A stretch of 47,167 nucleotides of DNA. Source: Oscillibacter sp. (GTDB lineage: Bacteria; Bacillota; Clostridia; Oscillospirales; Oscillospiraceae). The notes under the pieces were generated by a model. That model worked only from the letters and a program-made list of their open reading frames with translations, did no database searches and was not told the DNA's origin. Each line of letters starts with the position of its first letter. Position 1 is the first letter of the stretch. The stretch spans positions 1-47,167 of the forward strand of contig JALCRR010000013.1 of assembly GCA_022652815.1 (NCBI GenBank), written 5' to 3'. Positions 1 through 8,439 of the stretch are shown here, one piece after another. The position numbers and the translations under genes were made by a program.

Positions 1-1100
1 ATGTCAAGTGGTCTTGTGTCAAAATCAGCCGCACCCTCCGCAATGCAACCTATAAAGGGTATATCTGTTATAACAAGTCCAGAGTAAACAACTTCCTTGA
101 AAAGAAGCGCATCAAAAATCTGGACGAGGATAGCTTTATGCTGGTACGCGGTAACTTTGAGCCTATCGTATCGGAAGAATTGTGGGATCGCTGCAAAGAA
201 ATACGCGAATCCAGAATCCGGGAACGCAATATGCCTGATGGGGAAATGCGCCGTTTGGGGAGCAACCGTCCAAAATATCTTTGGTCGAGAAAGCTCCAAT
301 GCCGATGCGGAGGAAACTTCAGGCGTTTTCGCTGGCGCGTAATTCAGGAAACCGGCGTACAGATTTTTGGCTATGAATGCTACCGCAGAAAGCGGAACGC
401 AAGCAAAGCCTATCTGGAAAAGCATGGGGCTGAAGCTGCCGAGGTTTGCGATGCACACAGCATTCCCGAATGGAAGTTGGAATTGATGGCAAAGCAAATA
501 TTCAGTCGGATTTGGGGCGACCAGAAGGAAGCCGTACTGTTGGTTTGCGAAATGCTGACCCAGTGCGCAAAAATCGGCCCGACCTTTATTGAGCTGAACA
601 GTGGGCTTGAACAGCAAATCAAAAAGCTGGAGGAACGGCTCACAAAATACACAGAGATGCGGGCAGATGGAGAGCTTGACAAAGAACAGTACGCACAAAT
701 GTCCAAGGATACCAAAGCCAAGCTGAAACAGCTGAAAGCGGAGCAGCAAGCCGCAATGACACCGGAAGAAACGAGCGAAGCCGCTGCTTTTGATTTGAAC
801 GCTGTGCGGCAAGCACTTCAGCAGATGATAGACCTTGCCCAACCGAAGATTGCCGATGGTGTGGTGGATGAATTCGTAGAAACCATCACGCCGGTGCAGG
901 ATTACAGCTACCGCTGGAAACTGTGCTTTGGCACCCTCAAGCCGGAGTACCACACCAATTTGATGAGCATGGAAAGCAAACCGATTTTGAGCTTTGTGAT
1001 TCCTTTTGAAACGGCAAAGGAATTCCGCGAGGAAAACAAAATGGATGTGCGCTTCCGGCGCAGCCAGTGGAACGACCTCCATATAGAAGTCTATCTGTAA
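1..1100 (+). CDS. Large serine recombinase, C-terminal part (5' end outside window)
   Basis: The reading frame is open from base 3 and ends at the TAA at 1098-1100, so the catalytic resolvase domain and the start lie to the left of the window. Read from base 3, the first residues fit the end of the 'recombinase' domain of large serine integrases (a Tyr-Lys-Gly-Tyr stretch, then a PIVSEELWDRC segment). A zinc ribbon follows, with a Cys-x-Cys pair near LQCRCGG and a later Cys in the GYECYRR segment. A charged coiled-coil rich in Lys, Glu and Gln comes next, then a C-terminal domain as in transposon-borne recombinases of gut Clostridia. These enzymes integrate and excise mobile elements. Nothing recognisable as element cargo follows, so this may be the right end of an element. 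The family call is sure; the element type is not known. Confidence 0.88.
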   Translation, partial: VKWSCVKISRTLRNATYKGYICYNKSRVNNFLEKKRIKNLDEDSFMLVRGNFEPIVSEELWDRCKEIRESRIRERNMPDGEMRRLGSNRPKYLWSRKLQCRCGGNFRRFRWRVIQETGVQIFGYECYRRKRNASKAYLEKHGAEAAEVCDAHSIPEWKLELMAKQIFSRIWGDQKEAVLLVCEMLTQCAKIGPTFIELNSGLEQQIKKLEERLTKYTEMRADGELDKEQYAQMSKDTKAKLKQLKAEQQAAMTPEETSEAAAFDLNAVRQALQQMIDLAQPKIADGVVDEFVETITPVQDYSYRWKLCFGTLKPEYHTNLMSMESKPILSFVIPFETAKEFREENKMDVRFRRSQWNDLHIEVYL

Positions 1101-1106
1101 AAACAA

Positions 1107-1144
1107 AAAATACGCACATCACCTTACGGCGATGTGCGTATTTT
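1107..1144. terminator. Bidirectional intrinsic terminator between the recombinase gene and ppdK
   Basis: Two 10-base arms, TACGCACATC and GATGTGCGTA, pair perfectly around a short inner CC/GG pair and TTAC loop. A-rich sequence lies on one side and T-rich on the other, so it can stop transcription from both converging genes. Confidence 0.85.
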
Positions 1145-1198
1145 GCTTTATGGGGATTTAGCCGCCATTTTTAGGAAAAACGGCGCAAACAAGCGAAA

Positions 1199-3835
1199 TT
1201 ATTTCTCCCGCTTATTTTTAATAGCAGCCTGTGCGGCAGCCATGCGTGCGATGGGCACGCGGAAGGGAGAGCAGGACACGTAGTCCAGGCCAACCTTGTG
1301 GCAGAACTCCACGCTGGAGGGATCGCCGCCATGCTCGCCGCAGATGCCCAGGTGCAGGTCGGGACGAGTGGCGCGGCCCATTTCGGCAGCCATCTTGATG
1401 AGCTTGCCGACGCCCTTCTGATCCAGCTTGGCGAACGGGTCGTTCTCGTAAATCTTCTTGTCGTAGTAGGCATCCAGGAACTTGCCGGCATCATCGCGGG
1501 AGAAGCCGAAAGTCATCTGGGTCAGATCGTTGGTGCCGAAGGAGAAGAACTCGGCCTGGGTCGCGATCTCGTCAGCGGTAATGGCGGCACGCGGAATCTC
1601 GATCATGGTGCCGACCTTGTACTGCATGTTGGAACCGGCGGCCTTCAAAATGGCGTCGGCAGTTTCGGTGACAACGCTCTTGACGTAGGCCAGCTCCTTG
1701 ACCTCACCCACCAGAGGAATCATGATCTCGGGGACCATCTTCCAATCGGCATGACGGGCCTGAACAGCCAGAGCAGCCTTGATGACAGCGGTAGTCTGCA
1801 TCTCGGCAATTTCGGGATAGGTGACGGCCAGACGGCAGCCGCGGTGACCCATCATGGGGTTGAACTCGTGCAGGCCGGCGATGATGGCCTTGATCTCATC
1901 CACGGTTTTGCCCATGTCCTTGGCCAGCAGAGCAATGTCCTCCTCACTGGTGGGAACGAACTCGTGCAGAGGGGGATCCAGGAAACGGATGGTGACGGGG
2001 CAGCCCTCCATGGCTTCATAAATCGCCTCGAAGTCGCCCTGCTGCATGGGAGCCAACTTCTCCAGAGCCTTCTTGCGCTGCTCGACGGTGTCAGAGCAGA
2101 TCATCTGGCGGATGGCGGGGATACGGTCCGCGTTGAAGAACATATGCTCGGTGCGGCAAAGGCCAATGCCCTCGGCGCCGAACTTACGAGCCTGTGCGGC
2201 ATCGTAGGGAGTATCCGCATTGGTACGGACCTTCAGGCGGCGGTACTTGTCGCACCAGCCCATGACCGTGCCGAATTCAGCATCAATGGTGGCTTCCACG
2301 GTGGGGATCAGGCCCTCGTAGATGCAACCGGTGGAGCCGTCCAGAGACAGGGCGTCACCCTCGTGGAAGGTCTTGCCAGCCAGCTCGAACTTCTTGTTGT
2401 CCTCGTCCATGGTGATGGCGGAGCAGCCAGACACGCAGCACTTGCCCATGCCACGGGCCACAACGGCAGCGTGAGAGGTCATGCCACCGCGGACGGTCAG
2501 AATGCCCTGGGCTGCTTTCATGCCCTCAATGTCCTCGGGAGAGGTCTCGAGACGAACCAGAACGACCTTCTCGCCGCGCTCGGCCCACTCCTTGGCGTCC
2601 TCGGCGGTGAAGACGATCTTGCCGGCAGCGGCGCCGGGAGATGCGGCCAGAGCCTTTGCAAGCGGGCCCTGAGTCTTGAGCACCTTGCCGTCAAACTGGG
2701 GATGCAGCAGAGCGTCCAGAGAGCGGGGCTCGATCATGGCGACGGCCTGCTTCTCGGTGATCTGCTTTTCGTTCACCAGTGCGCATGCGATCTTCAAAGC
2801 GGCAGCGGGCGTGCGCTTGCCGTTACGGGTCTGCAGCATGTACAGCTTGCCGTTTTCCACGGTGAACTCCATGTCCTGCATATCGTGATAGTGATTTTCC
2901 AGCGTGTTGCACACGTCCTCAAACTGGGCGAATGCGGCGGGGAACTTGTCGGCCATCTGGCTGATGGGCATCGGGGTACGAACGCCGGCAACGACGTCCT
3001 CGCCCTGGGCGTTGGTCAAGAACTCGCCGAACAGGGCGCGCTCGCCGGTAGCGGGGTTGCGGGTAAATGCAACGCCGGTGCCGCAGTCGTCGCCCATGTT
3101 GCCGAAGGCCATCATCTGCACGTTGACAGCGGTGCCCCAGGAATAGGGGATGTCATTGTCACGGCGATAGACGTTGGCGCGGGGGTTATCCCAGGAACGG
3201 AACACAGCCTTGATGGCACCCATCAGCTGCTCTTTCGGGTCGGAGGGGAACTCCTCACCGATCTTGGACTTGTACTCTGCCTTGAATGCACCGGCCAGCT
3301 CCTTGAGGTCGTCGGCGGTCAGCTCCACATCCTGGGTGACGCCGCGCTCGGCCTTCATCTTGTCGATGAGCTGCTCAAAATACTTCTTGCCGACTTCCAT
3401 GACGACGTCGGAGTACATCTGGATAAAACGGCGATAGCAGTCCCATGCCCAGCGGGGATTGTTGGACTTCTTTGCGATGACGTCCACAACCTGCTCGTTC
3501 AAGCCCAGGTTCAAGATGGTATCCATCATGCCGGGCATGGAGGCACGGGCACCGGAACGAACAGAGACCAGCAGGGGATTTTCTTGATCGCCGAACTTTT
3601 TGCCGGTGATCTGCTCCATCTTCTCGATGTACTCCATAATCTCGGCCATGATGTCGGGATTAATCTGCTTCTTGTCCTCATAATACTGGGTGCAGGCTTC
3701 GGTGGTAATGGTAAAGCCCTGGGGGACTGGCAGACCGATGTTAGTCATTTCGGCCAGGTTTGCGCCCTTGCCGCCCAGCAGCTCACGCATATTTGCGTTG
3801 CCTTCCGTAAACAGGTAACAATACTTTTTGCTCAT
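1199..3835 (-). CDS. ppdK: Pyruvate, phosphate dikinase
   Basis: PPDK interconverts pyruvate + ATP + Pi and phosphoenolpyruvate + AMP + PPi in the cytoplasm. The 878-residue product has the family's usual length. Its N-terminal nucleotide-binding domain opens with FTEGNANMRELLGGKGANLAEM. The phosphohistidine domain carries GGMTSHAAVVARG with the swivelling His at residue 455, and the C-terminal PEP/pyruvate TIM barrel carries GICGEHGG with the catalytic Cys at about 832. The open frame extends 14 codons upstream, but the ATG at 3835 is preceded by a well-placed GGAGGA and gives the conserved MSKKYCYLF start. The gene is monocistronic with its own promoter at 3915-3943 and ends at the shared terminator at 1107-1144. 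Codon use is strongly biased, which suggests high expression. Confidence 0.97.
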   Translation of the reverse strand: MSKKYCYLFTEGNANMRELLGGKGANLAEMTNIGLPVPQGFTITTEACTQYYEDKKQINPDIMAEIMEYIEKMEQITGKKFGDQENPLLVSVRSGARASMPGMMDTILNLGLNEQVVDVIAKKSNNPRWAWDCYRRFIQMYSDVVMEVGKKYFEQLIDKMKAERGVTQDVELTADDLKELAGAFKAEYKSKIGEEFPSDPKEQLMGAIKAVFRSWDNPRANVYRRDNDIPYSWGTAVNVQMMAFGNMGDDCGTGVAFTRNPATGERALFGEFLTNAQGEDVVAGVRTPMPISQMADKFPAAFAQFEDVCNTLENHYHDMQDMEFTVENGKLYMLQTRNGKRTPAAALKIACALVNEKQITEKQAVAMIEPRSLDALLHPQFDGKVLKTQGPLAKALAASPGAAAGKIVFTAEDAKEWAERGEKVVLVRLETSPEDIEGMKAAQGILTVRGGMTSHAAVVARGMGKCCVSGCSAITMDEDNKKFELAGKTFHEGDALSLDGSTGCIYEGLIPTVEATIDAEFGTVMGWCDKYRRLKVRTNADTPYDAAQARKFGAEGIGLCRTEHMFFNADRIPAIRQMICSDTVEQRKKALEKLAPMQQGDFEAIYEAMEGCPVTIRFLDPPLHEFVPTSEEDIALLAKDMGKTVDEIKAIIAGLHEFNPMMGHRGCRLAVTYPEIAEMQTTAVIKAALAVQARHADWKMVPEIMIPLVGEVKELAYVKSVVTETADAILKAAGSNMQYKVGTMIEIPRAAITADEIATQAEFFSFGTNDLTQMTFGFSRDDAGKFLDAYYDKKIYENDPFAKLDQKGVGKLIKMAAEMGRATRPDLHLGICGEHGGDPSSVEFCHKVGLDYVSCSPFRVPIARMAAAQAAIKNKREK

Positions 3836-3914
3836 GTTTTTCCTCCGTCTTTCTATCGCTGCCAAAATAGCAGACAAATGTACGCTGTTAAACGATTACA
3901 AAATTAGCATATAA

Positions 3915-3943
3915 ATTATAATGTGTAAAAACTCGGAAAACAA
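3915..3943 (-). promoter_or_regulatory. Predicted sigma-A promoter of ppdK
   Basis: On the minus strand TTGTTT (3938-3943) is followed after 17 bases by a perfect TATAAT (3915-3920). It leaves an untranslated leader of about 75 bases. The whole 3836-4108 gap is AT-rich and holds only this promoter and the weaker one for holB. Confidence 0.65.
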
Positions 3944-4070
3944 TACATAAATCTGATAAGAAATTGATTTTCAAACCCAAAAAATTTGAAAATTTATGTG
4001 CAAAGTATACAATAAACGGTTACGTAACAAAGAAAAATTTTACGTCCTTTCATTTTTTGGCTTTCTATGG

Positions 4071-4076
4071 TACGAT
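4071..4076 (+). promoter_or_regulatory. Possible extended -10 element for holB-ricT
   Basis: TACGAT preceded by TGG (extended -10 style) lies 33 bases before the holB ATG. The matching -35 (TTTCAT, 17 bases upstream) is poor, so this is tentative. Confidence 0.4.
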
Positions 4077-4108
4077 GAGCAAGAGTTTTAAAAGAGGCGG
4101 GTGCTCTT

Positions 4109-4969
4109 ATGGCAGAGTGGAAACTGGACGGAAATCAGGATATTGCAGCGCGTCTGCGGGAGGCGGCCTCCCAGGGAACGCTGTCCCATGCCCTGCTGTT
4201 TACCGGGAGCGGAGATCGAATGGAAGCAGCGACCTATGCCGCGGCGGCCTTTGAGTGCGAAGCGGAGAAAAACCGCCCCTGCGGCGTGTGTGCAGCCTGC
4301 CGCAAGGTGCAAAAGGGCATCCACCCGGATGTGACAGTTGTGCAGGATGCCGAACACAAAAATATTGCCGTGGATGTGGTGCGCGCCGCCCGATCCGACG
4401 TCTATATCCGACCCAACGAGGGCAGACGGAAGGTCTATATTTTTCCGGACTGTTCCATTTTAACCGAGCAGGATCAGAATGTTCTGCTGAAAATTGTAGA
4501 AGAAGGACCGCCCTACGCGGCGTTTTGCTTTTGCGCGGAAAATCCCTCGTCGGTTTTGCAGACGCTGCGTTCCCGGTGCGTGGAGCTGAAGCTGCGCCCG
4601 GCGGGCAGACGGGCTGCGGCAATCGGGGATCAAGCGCAGCTTTTGTGCCTGGCCGTGGGAAAAAAGAAGCCCTGCGGCGTGACGGAAGTTTTGATTCGCA
4701 TGGAACGGGCAAAAATGACGCGGGAGGAGCTTGCCACCATGCTGTCGGAAAGCTACGCGGCCTTTGCGGCGGCACTTTTGACCCTGTGCGGACAGGAGAT
4801 CGGACCGGAGGAACGGGAAACTGCCGACTTTCTTGCGAAAAACTTGACAAAAACACAAATTATGCGCACAATAGAATTGTTGCAAAAATACCGGCAGGAA
4901 TGCCAGTTTAACGTAAGTGCAGGCCAGGTGCTGGGCGCTTTGGCCGTGGAATTGGAGGGTATCCTTTGA
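4109..4969 (+). CDS. holB: DNA polymerase III clamp-loader subunit delta'
   Basis: This is a 286-residue AAA+ family subunit of the sliding-clamp loader. It starts with the family's 'nQ-ia-L--a---g-lsHAlLF-G' layout (NQDIAARLREAASQGTLSHALLFTG). It has the zinc-binding Cys cluster CGVCAACRKVQKG and a Walker-B region ending in EEGPPYAAFCFCAENPSSVLQTLRSRC, where the SRC motif acts as the arginine-finger segment. The P-loop position reads TGSGDRME, without the usual Lys-Thr/Ser, consistent with delta' subunits that do not hydrolyse ATP. The last bases overlap the next start (TTGA at 4966-4969), so holB and ricT are translationally coupled. The holB-yaaT order is the classic Firmicutes arrangement, which supports both calls. 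Confidence 0.93.
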   Translation: MAEWKLDGNQDIAARLREAASQGTLSHALLFTGSGDRMEAATYAAAAFECEAEKNRPCGVCAACRKVQKGIHPDVTVVQDAEHKNIAVDVVRAARSDVYIRPNEGRRKVYIFPDCSILTEQDQNVLLKIVEEGPPYAAFCFCAENPSSVLQTLRSRCVELKLRPAGRRAAAIGDQAQLLCLAVGKKKPCGVTEVLIRMERAKMTREELATMLSESYAAFAAALLTLCGQEIGPEERETADFLAKNLTKTQIMRTIELLQKYRQECQFNVSAGQVLGALAVELEGIL

Positions 4970-6270
4970 CAGAAGTAATCAGCGTCCGCTTTCGCGGCGG
5001 ATGCAAAAACTACTATTTTGATCCCAAGGACGCACAGGTGAAGATGGGAGACCAGGTGATCGTGGAGACCACCCAGGGCCCGGAATTTGCCACCTGTACC
5101 GAGGGAAATCACGAGGTGGAGGACTCCACCATCGTGAAGCCGCTTGCCGCGATGATCCGCATGGCGACGGAAAATGACCGCCGCACCGTGGAATACAACC
5201 GCAAGCGGGAAAGCGAAGCCTTTGACATCTGCGAAAAGAAGATCGCCGACCACGGTCTTGATATGAAGCTGGTCAACGTCAACTGCGCCTTTGACGGCAG
5301 TAAGATCATCTTTTTCTTCACGGCTGACGGCCGTGTAGATTTCCGCGAGCTGGTGCGGGACCTTGCCGGCGTGTTCCGCGCCCGGATCGAGCTGCGCCAG
5401 ATCGGCGTGCGGGACGAGGCCAAGATGATCGGCGGCCTTGGCATCTGCGGCAGACCGTTCTGCTGCTCCCAGTTTTTGGACGGGTTTATGCCTGTCTCCA
5501 TTAAGATGGCAAAGACCCAGAACCTCTCCCTAAACCCCACAAAAATTTCCGGTACCTGTGGCCGTCTGATGTGCTGCTTGAAGTATGAGCAGAACGCCTA
5601 TGAGGACGCAGCCAAGCGGATGCCCAAGAGCGAATCCTTTGTCCAGACCCCTGACGGCCCCGGCAATGTGAAGAGTGTGGATTTGCTGCAGGAGAAGGTC
5701 AAGGTCAACCTGGACGGCAGCATGCCCAACGAGCCGCTGAAATGCTACCACAACTGCGAAATCTGCGTTTTGCGCAACGGAAAGGGCACCCGCGACGGCA
5801 TCGAGATTCCCGCTGCGCGCCCGGAACGCTATGTGGAGGAGAAGCCGGAGGAAGAGGAAACAGCCATGTTCTCCACTCCGACAATCAGTGCGCCTCCTTT
5901 TTATATGAATCATCTGGAAAACCAGGTAGAGGAAGCGGAAACGCTTCCCGTGCGGGAAAAAATCGGTGGTCCGGACAGCCCGGAAAAGCGCCGGCGTAGA
6001 CGGTCCCGCGGACGCCGCAGTACTCCGCGTACAGAGAGTACCGCAGGTGCGGATAAGTCGGCACAGAGCGCGGGAAAGACCGCCGAAAGACCGGCAAAAC
6101 CTGCCGCCCTTAAACCTGCCGGGGAAAAGCCTGCGGCGCAGAAGCCGCGCGCAGCTGCCAATCAAGAGAATCAGGACGGCGCCGTAAAGCGCCGCCGTCC
6201 CCATCACCGCGGCGGACGCCGCCATCATGGCGGCGGAAGCGGCGCACCGGAGACACCCAAGACCGAATAA
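4966..6270 (+). CDS. ricT: RicT/YaaT family protein (PSP1 domain) with long basic C-terminal tail
   Basis: RicT (YaaT) in Bacillus forms a complex with RicA and RicF that supports RNase Y-dependent RNA maturation and the sporulation phosphorelay. The start is a TTG that overlaps the holB stop and is preceded by GGAGGG. Residues 1-270 are a standard PSP1 protein. Cysteines at 161, 166, 167, 198, 203 and 204 (in CGRPFCCSQF and CGRLMCCLKYE) match the iron-sulfur ligands of this family. After about residue 325 the sequence becomes a low-complexity tail of roughly 110 residues rich in Arg, Lys, Ala, Pro and His, which ordinary RicT lacks. I see no ricA or ricF nearby. The core call is secure; the role of the tail is unknown. 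Confidence 0.92.
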   Translation: MTEVISVRFRGGCKNYYFDPKDAQVKMGDQVIVETTQGPEFATCTEGNHEVEDSTIVKPLAAMIRMATENDRRTVEYNRKRESEAFDICEKKIADHGLDMKLVNVNCAFDGSKIIFFFTADGRVDFRELVRDLAGVFRARIELRQIGVRDEAKMIGGLGICGRPFCCSQFLDGFMPVSIKMAKTQNLSLNPTKISGTCGRLMCCLKYEQNAYEDAAKRMPKSESFVQTPDGPGNVKSVDLLQEKVKVNLDGSMPNEPLKCYHNCEICVLRNGKGTRDGIEIPAARPERYVEEKPEEEETAMFSTPTISAPPFYMNHLENQVEEAETLPVREKIGGPDSPEKRRRRRSRGRRSTPRTESTAGADKSAQSAGKTAERPAKPAALKPAGEKPAAQKPRAAANQENQDGAVKRRRPHHRGGRRHHGGGSGAPETPKTE

Positions 6271-6274
6271 CCGG

Positions 6275-6306
6275 ACGGGGAGAGAATTTGTTCTCTCCCC
6301 GTTTTA
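6275..6306 (+). terminator. Intrinsic terminator after holB-ricT
   Basis: A perfect 11-bp stem (CGGGGAGAGAA / TTCTCTCCCCG) around a TTTG loop is followed by TTTTAAA. Confidence 0.9.
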
Positions 6307-6337
6307 AACGTAGTGATATGAAAAAAGGAGACTGCTC

Positions 6338-7180
6338 ATGGGAAAATTTGACGGCGTGCTACTGGCCAGCGATTTTGACAATACCCTAATTTATACGGAG
6401 GACGCCCTGCGCACCGGCGGGCAGGTGCCCACACTGTCGAAAGGCAACCGGGAGGCACTGGAATATTTCACGGGAAATGGCGGACTTTTTACCATCTCCA
6501 CGGGACGAGCGCTGGCGGCTTTCGAGCATTATGCGCCGATGCTGCCCATCAATGCGCCGGGTATCGTATGCAACGGTGCGGCAATTTATGACTTTGCACA
6601 AAAGGAGTATCTGGAATTTTCCATGCTGGAGGAGACGGCGCTAGAGCGCGGCCAGCAGGTTCTGGAGGCATTTCCCACCGTCGCCTGCGAGGCCTATCAC
6701 CCGGAAAATGTGATTCATGCGGTGCATCCCAATGAGATCACCCGCAAGCACGCCCACTTGACCCATGTGGAGGTTGAGGAGAAGGCGAGCCTGCTGGAGG
6801 TCCCCCTGCCGCTGGGCAAGCTGCTTTTTGAGGAGGAACTGCCGGTTTTGGAGCAGGTGAAGACTTATCTGACTGAGAAAGGCTGGGCCGGGGACTACGA
6901 GCTGATCTTTTCTACCAAGACACTGCTGGAGCTGACAAAAAAGGGTGCCAGCAAGGGCGGCATGGTGCTCCGGCTTGCGGAGCTTTTGCACATTGACCCG
7001 CGCAATCTCTATTGCGCCGGGGACGAGGCCAATGATCTTTCCATGCTGAAGGTGGCGGCGGAGGGATTTGCACCGGAAAACTGTATCGAAGCTGTGCGTC
7101 AAAGCGGAGCAACCATCGTCTCCGACGCCCGAAAAGACGCCATGGCCGACATTATTGCGCGGCTTGATAAAAAATATTGA
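6338..7180 (+). CDS. HAD superfamily hydrolase (Cof/YidA type)
   Basis: This 280-residue cytosolic phosphatase is of the Cof subfamily, which usually acts on sugar phosphates or similar small phosphorylated metabolites. All four HAD motifs are present: the nucleophile motif SDFDNTL (Asp12 and Asp14), STGR around residue 54 (motif II), the Lys in KKGASKGG (motif III), and GDEANDLSML (motif IV, metal-binding Asp). A C2-type cap lies between motifs II and III. The start has a good AAAGGAG site. Terminators on both sides make it a single-gene unit. The substrate cannot be read from sequence. Confidence 0.9.
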   Translation: MGKFDGVLLASDFDNTLIYTEDALRTGGQVPTLSKGNREALEYFTGNGGLFTISTGRALAAFEHYAPMLPINAPGIVCNGAAIYDFAQKEYLEFSMLEETALERGQQVLEAFPTVACEAYHPENVIHAVHPNEITRKHAHLTHVEVEEKASLLEVPLPLGKLLFEEELPVLEQVKTYLTEKGWAGDYELIFSTKTLLELTKKGASKGGMVLRLAELLHIDPRNLYCAGDEANDLSMLKVAAEGFAPENCIEAVRQSGATIVSDARKDAMADIIARLDKKY

Positions 7181-7193
7181 GCATTTTAAATCG

Positions 7194-7233
7194 TTGCGGC
7201 AGAGCGGATTCACGCTCTGCCGCAAACTTTTTT
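7194..7233 (+). terminator. Strong intrinsic terminator after the HAD gene
   Basis: A perfect 13-bp stem (TTGCGGCAGAGCG and its complement) with a GATTCA loop is followed by AACTTTTTTT. Confidence 0.93.
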
Positions 7234-7254
7234 TAAAATATTTGAAAAAGCCTA

Positions 7255-7282
7255 TTGACAATCCGCCAATCTGTGCTATTGT
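7255..7282 (+). promoter_or_regulatory. Sigma-A promoter of the GntR-ABC operon
   Basis: A perfect TTGACA (7255-7260) is followed after 16 bases by TATTGT (7277-7282). The start codon of the regulator is about 45 bases further on. Confidence 0.75.
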
Positions 7283-7325
7283 ATTAATTGCTTAAGACAA
7301 CAACACAAACCACAGGAGGTGTGCA

Positions 7326-7697
7326 ATGAACTGGCAATTTAATAATGATGCGCCGATATATTCCCAGCTGATCGGACAGATCAAGCAGGGTATTGTTTCG
7401 GGTGCATTTCCGGCAGGCGAACGACTGCCTTCGGTACGGGACATGGCCACAGAGGCCGGCGTGAATCCCAATACCATGCAGCGTGCGCTGACAGAGCTGG
7501 AACGGGACGGACTGGTATTCAGCCAGCGGACCGCAGGTAGATTTGTGACGGAGGATCGGACAATGATTGAAACAGCAAAAAGAAAGCTGGCGGAGACGCA
7601 CATTCAGTCGTTTCTCACGGCGATGAGCCGGCTGGGCTATCAAAAAGAAGAAATCTTGACGCTGGTTCGTCAAGAAGCGACGCAGGGAGAGGAGTAA
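7326..7697 (+). CDS. GntR family transcriptional regulator, YtrA subfamily
   Basis: This short (123-residue) regulator has an N-terminal winged helix: PIYSQLIGQIKQGIVSGAFPAGERLPSVRDMATEAGVNPNTMQRALTELERDGLV is textbook GntR. Instead of a large effector domain it has a tail of about 50 residues, which defines the YtrA group. YtrA-type repressors almost always sit at the head of an ABC transporter operon and repress it, often responding to cell-envelope stress. Here it has an AGGAGGT ribosome site and is followed one base after its stop by the ATPase gene. Autoregulation and control of the two downstream genes are inferred from this order. Confidence 0.92.
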   Translation: MNWQFNNDAPIYSQLIGQIKQGIVSGAFPAGERLPSVRDMATEAGVNPNTMQRALTELERDGLVFSQRTAGRFVTEDRTMIETAKRKLAETHIQSFLTAMSRLGYQKEEILTLVRQEATQGEE

Positions 7698-7698
7698 C

Positions 7699-8439
7699 AT
7701 GGACAATCTGGAAAACGAGGCACTGAGCACGCAGCACTCCGGCGGTGCCGTTTTAGAGTGCAAGGATCTGAGCAAGAGCTACGGCAATATGCCGGCGCTC
7801 AATCACATCAACTTTTCCATCGAGCCGGGTCGAATCGTCGGCCTGCTGGGTCCCAACGGCAGCGGCAAAACGACCCTCATCAAGCTGGTGAACGGACTTT
7901 TAACGCCTTCCTCCGGTGAGGTGCTGGTGGACGGCATGGCGCCCGGAAAGCAGACCCGGGCGGAGGTTTCCTTCCTGCCGGATCGAACCTGCCTGCCCAC
8001 CTGGATGACAGCGACACAGCTGCTGGACTTCTATCAGGACTTTTACGCGGATTTCCGCAGAGACGCGGCGGAAGAAATGCTGGAACATCTGGGCATCAAC
8101 AAAAAGCAGACCATCAAGCAGATGTCCAAGGGCACGCGGGAAAAGGTGCAGCTGATTATGGTGATGAGCCGCAGCGCGAAGCTGTATCTGCTCGATGAGC
8201 CCATCGGCGGCGTGGACCCCGCAACCCGCGACTACATCTTGACCACCATCATCACGAATTACAACCCGGAGGCGGCGGTGATTATTTCCACCCACCTAAT
8301 CTCCGATGTGGAAAAAGTGCTGGACGAAGTCATCTTTATCAATCAGGGCCAGATGGTGCTCCAGTCCTCTGTGGATCAGATCCGCGAGGAGAAGGGCATG
8401 AGTGTGGACGCCCTGTTCCGGGAGGTATTCAAATGCTGA
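7699..8439 (+). CDS. ABC transporter ATP-binding protein
   Basis: The 246-residue nucleotide-binding subunit has Walker A GPNGSGKT (residues 51-58), a modified signature MSKGTREK (142-149) in place of LSGGQ, Walker B LYLLDEP (162-168) with the D-loop GGVD, and the switch His in STHL (199). The Q-loop region reads FLPDR. The MSKGTREK/EPIGGVDP pattern is typical of exporters controlled by YtrA-type regulators. It starts one base after the gntR stop and overlaps the permease gene by seven bases, so the three genes form one operon. The transported compound is unknown; peptide or antibiotic export is the usual guess for this group. Confidence 0.92.
   Translation: MDNLENEALSTQHSGGAVLECKDLSKSYGNMPALNHINFSIEPGRIVGLLGPNGSGKTTLIKLVNGLLTPSSGEVLVDGMAPGKQTRAEVSFLPDRTCLPTWMTATQLLDFYQDFYADFRRDAAEEMLEHLGINKKQTIKQMSKGTREKVQLIMVMSRSAKLYLLDEPIGGVDPATRDYILTTIITNYNPEAAVIISTHLISDVEKVLDEVIFINQGQMVLQSSVDQIREEKGMSVDALFREVFKC

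Noticed and set aside
1298-3907. 869-codon open frame on the plus strand antisense to ppdK
   Set aside because: It is an exact shadow of ppdK caused by strong codon bias in a GC-rich gene. It has no ribosome site and no recognisable protein motif.
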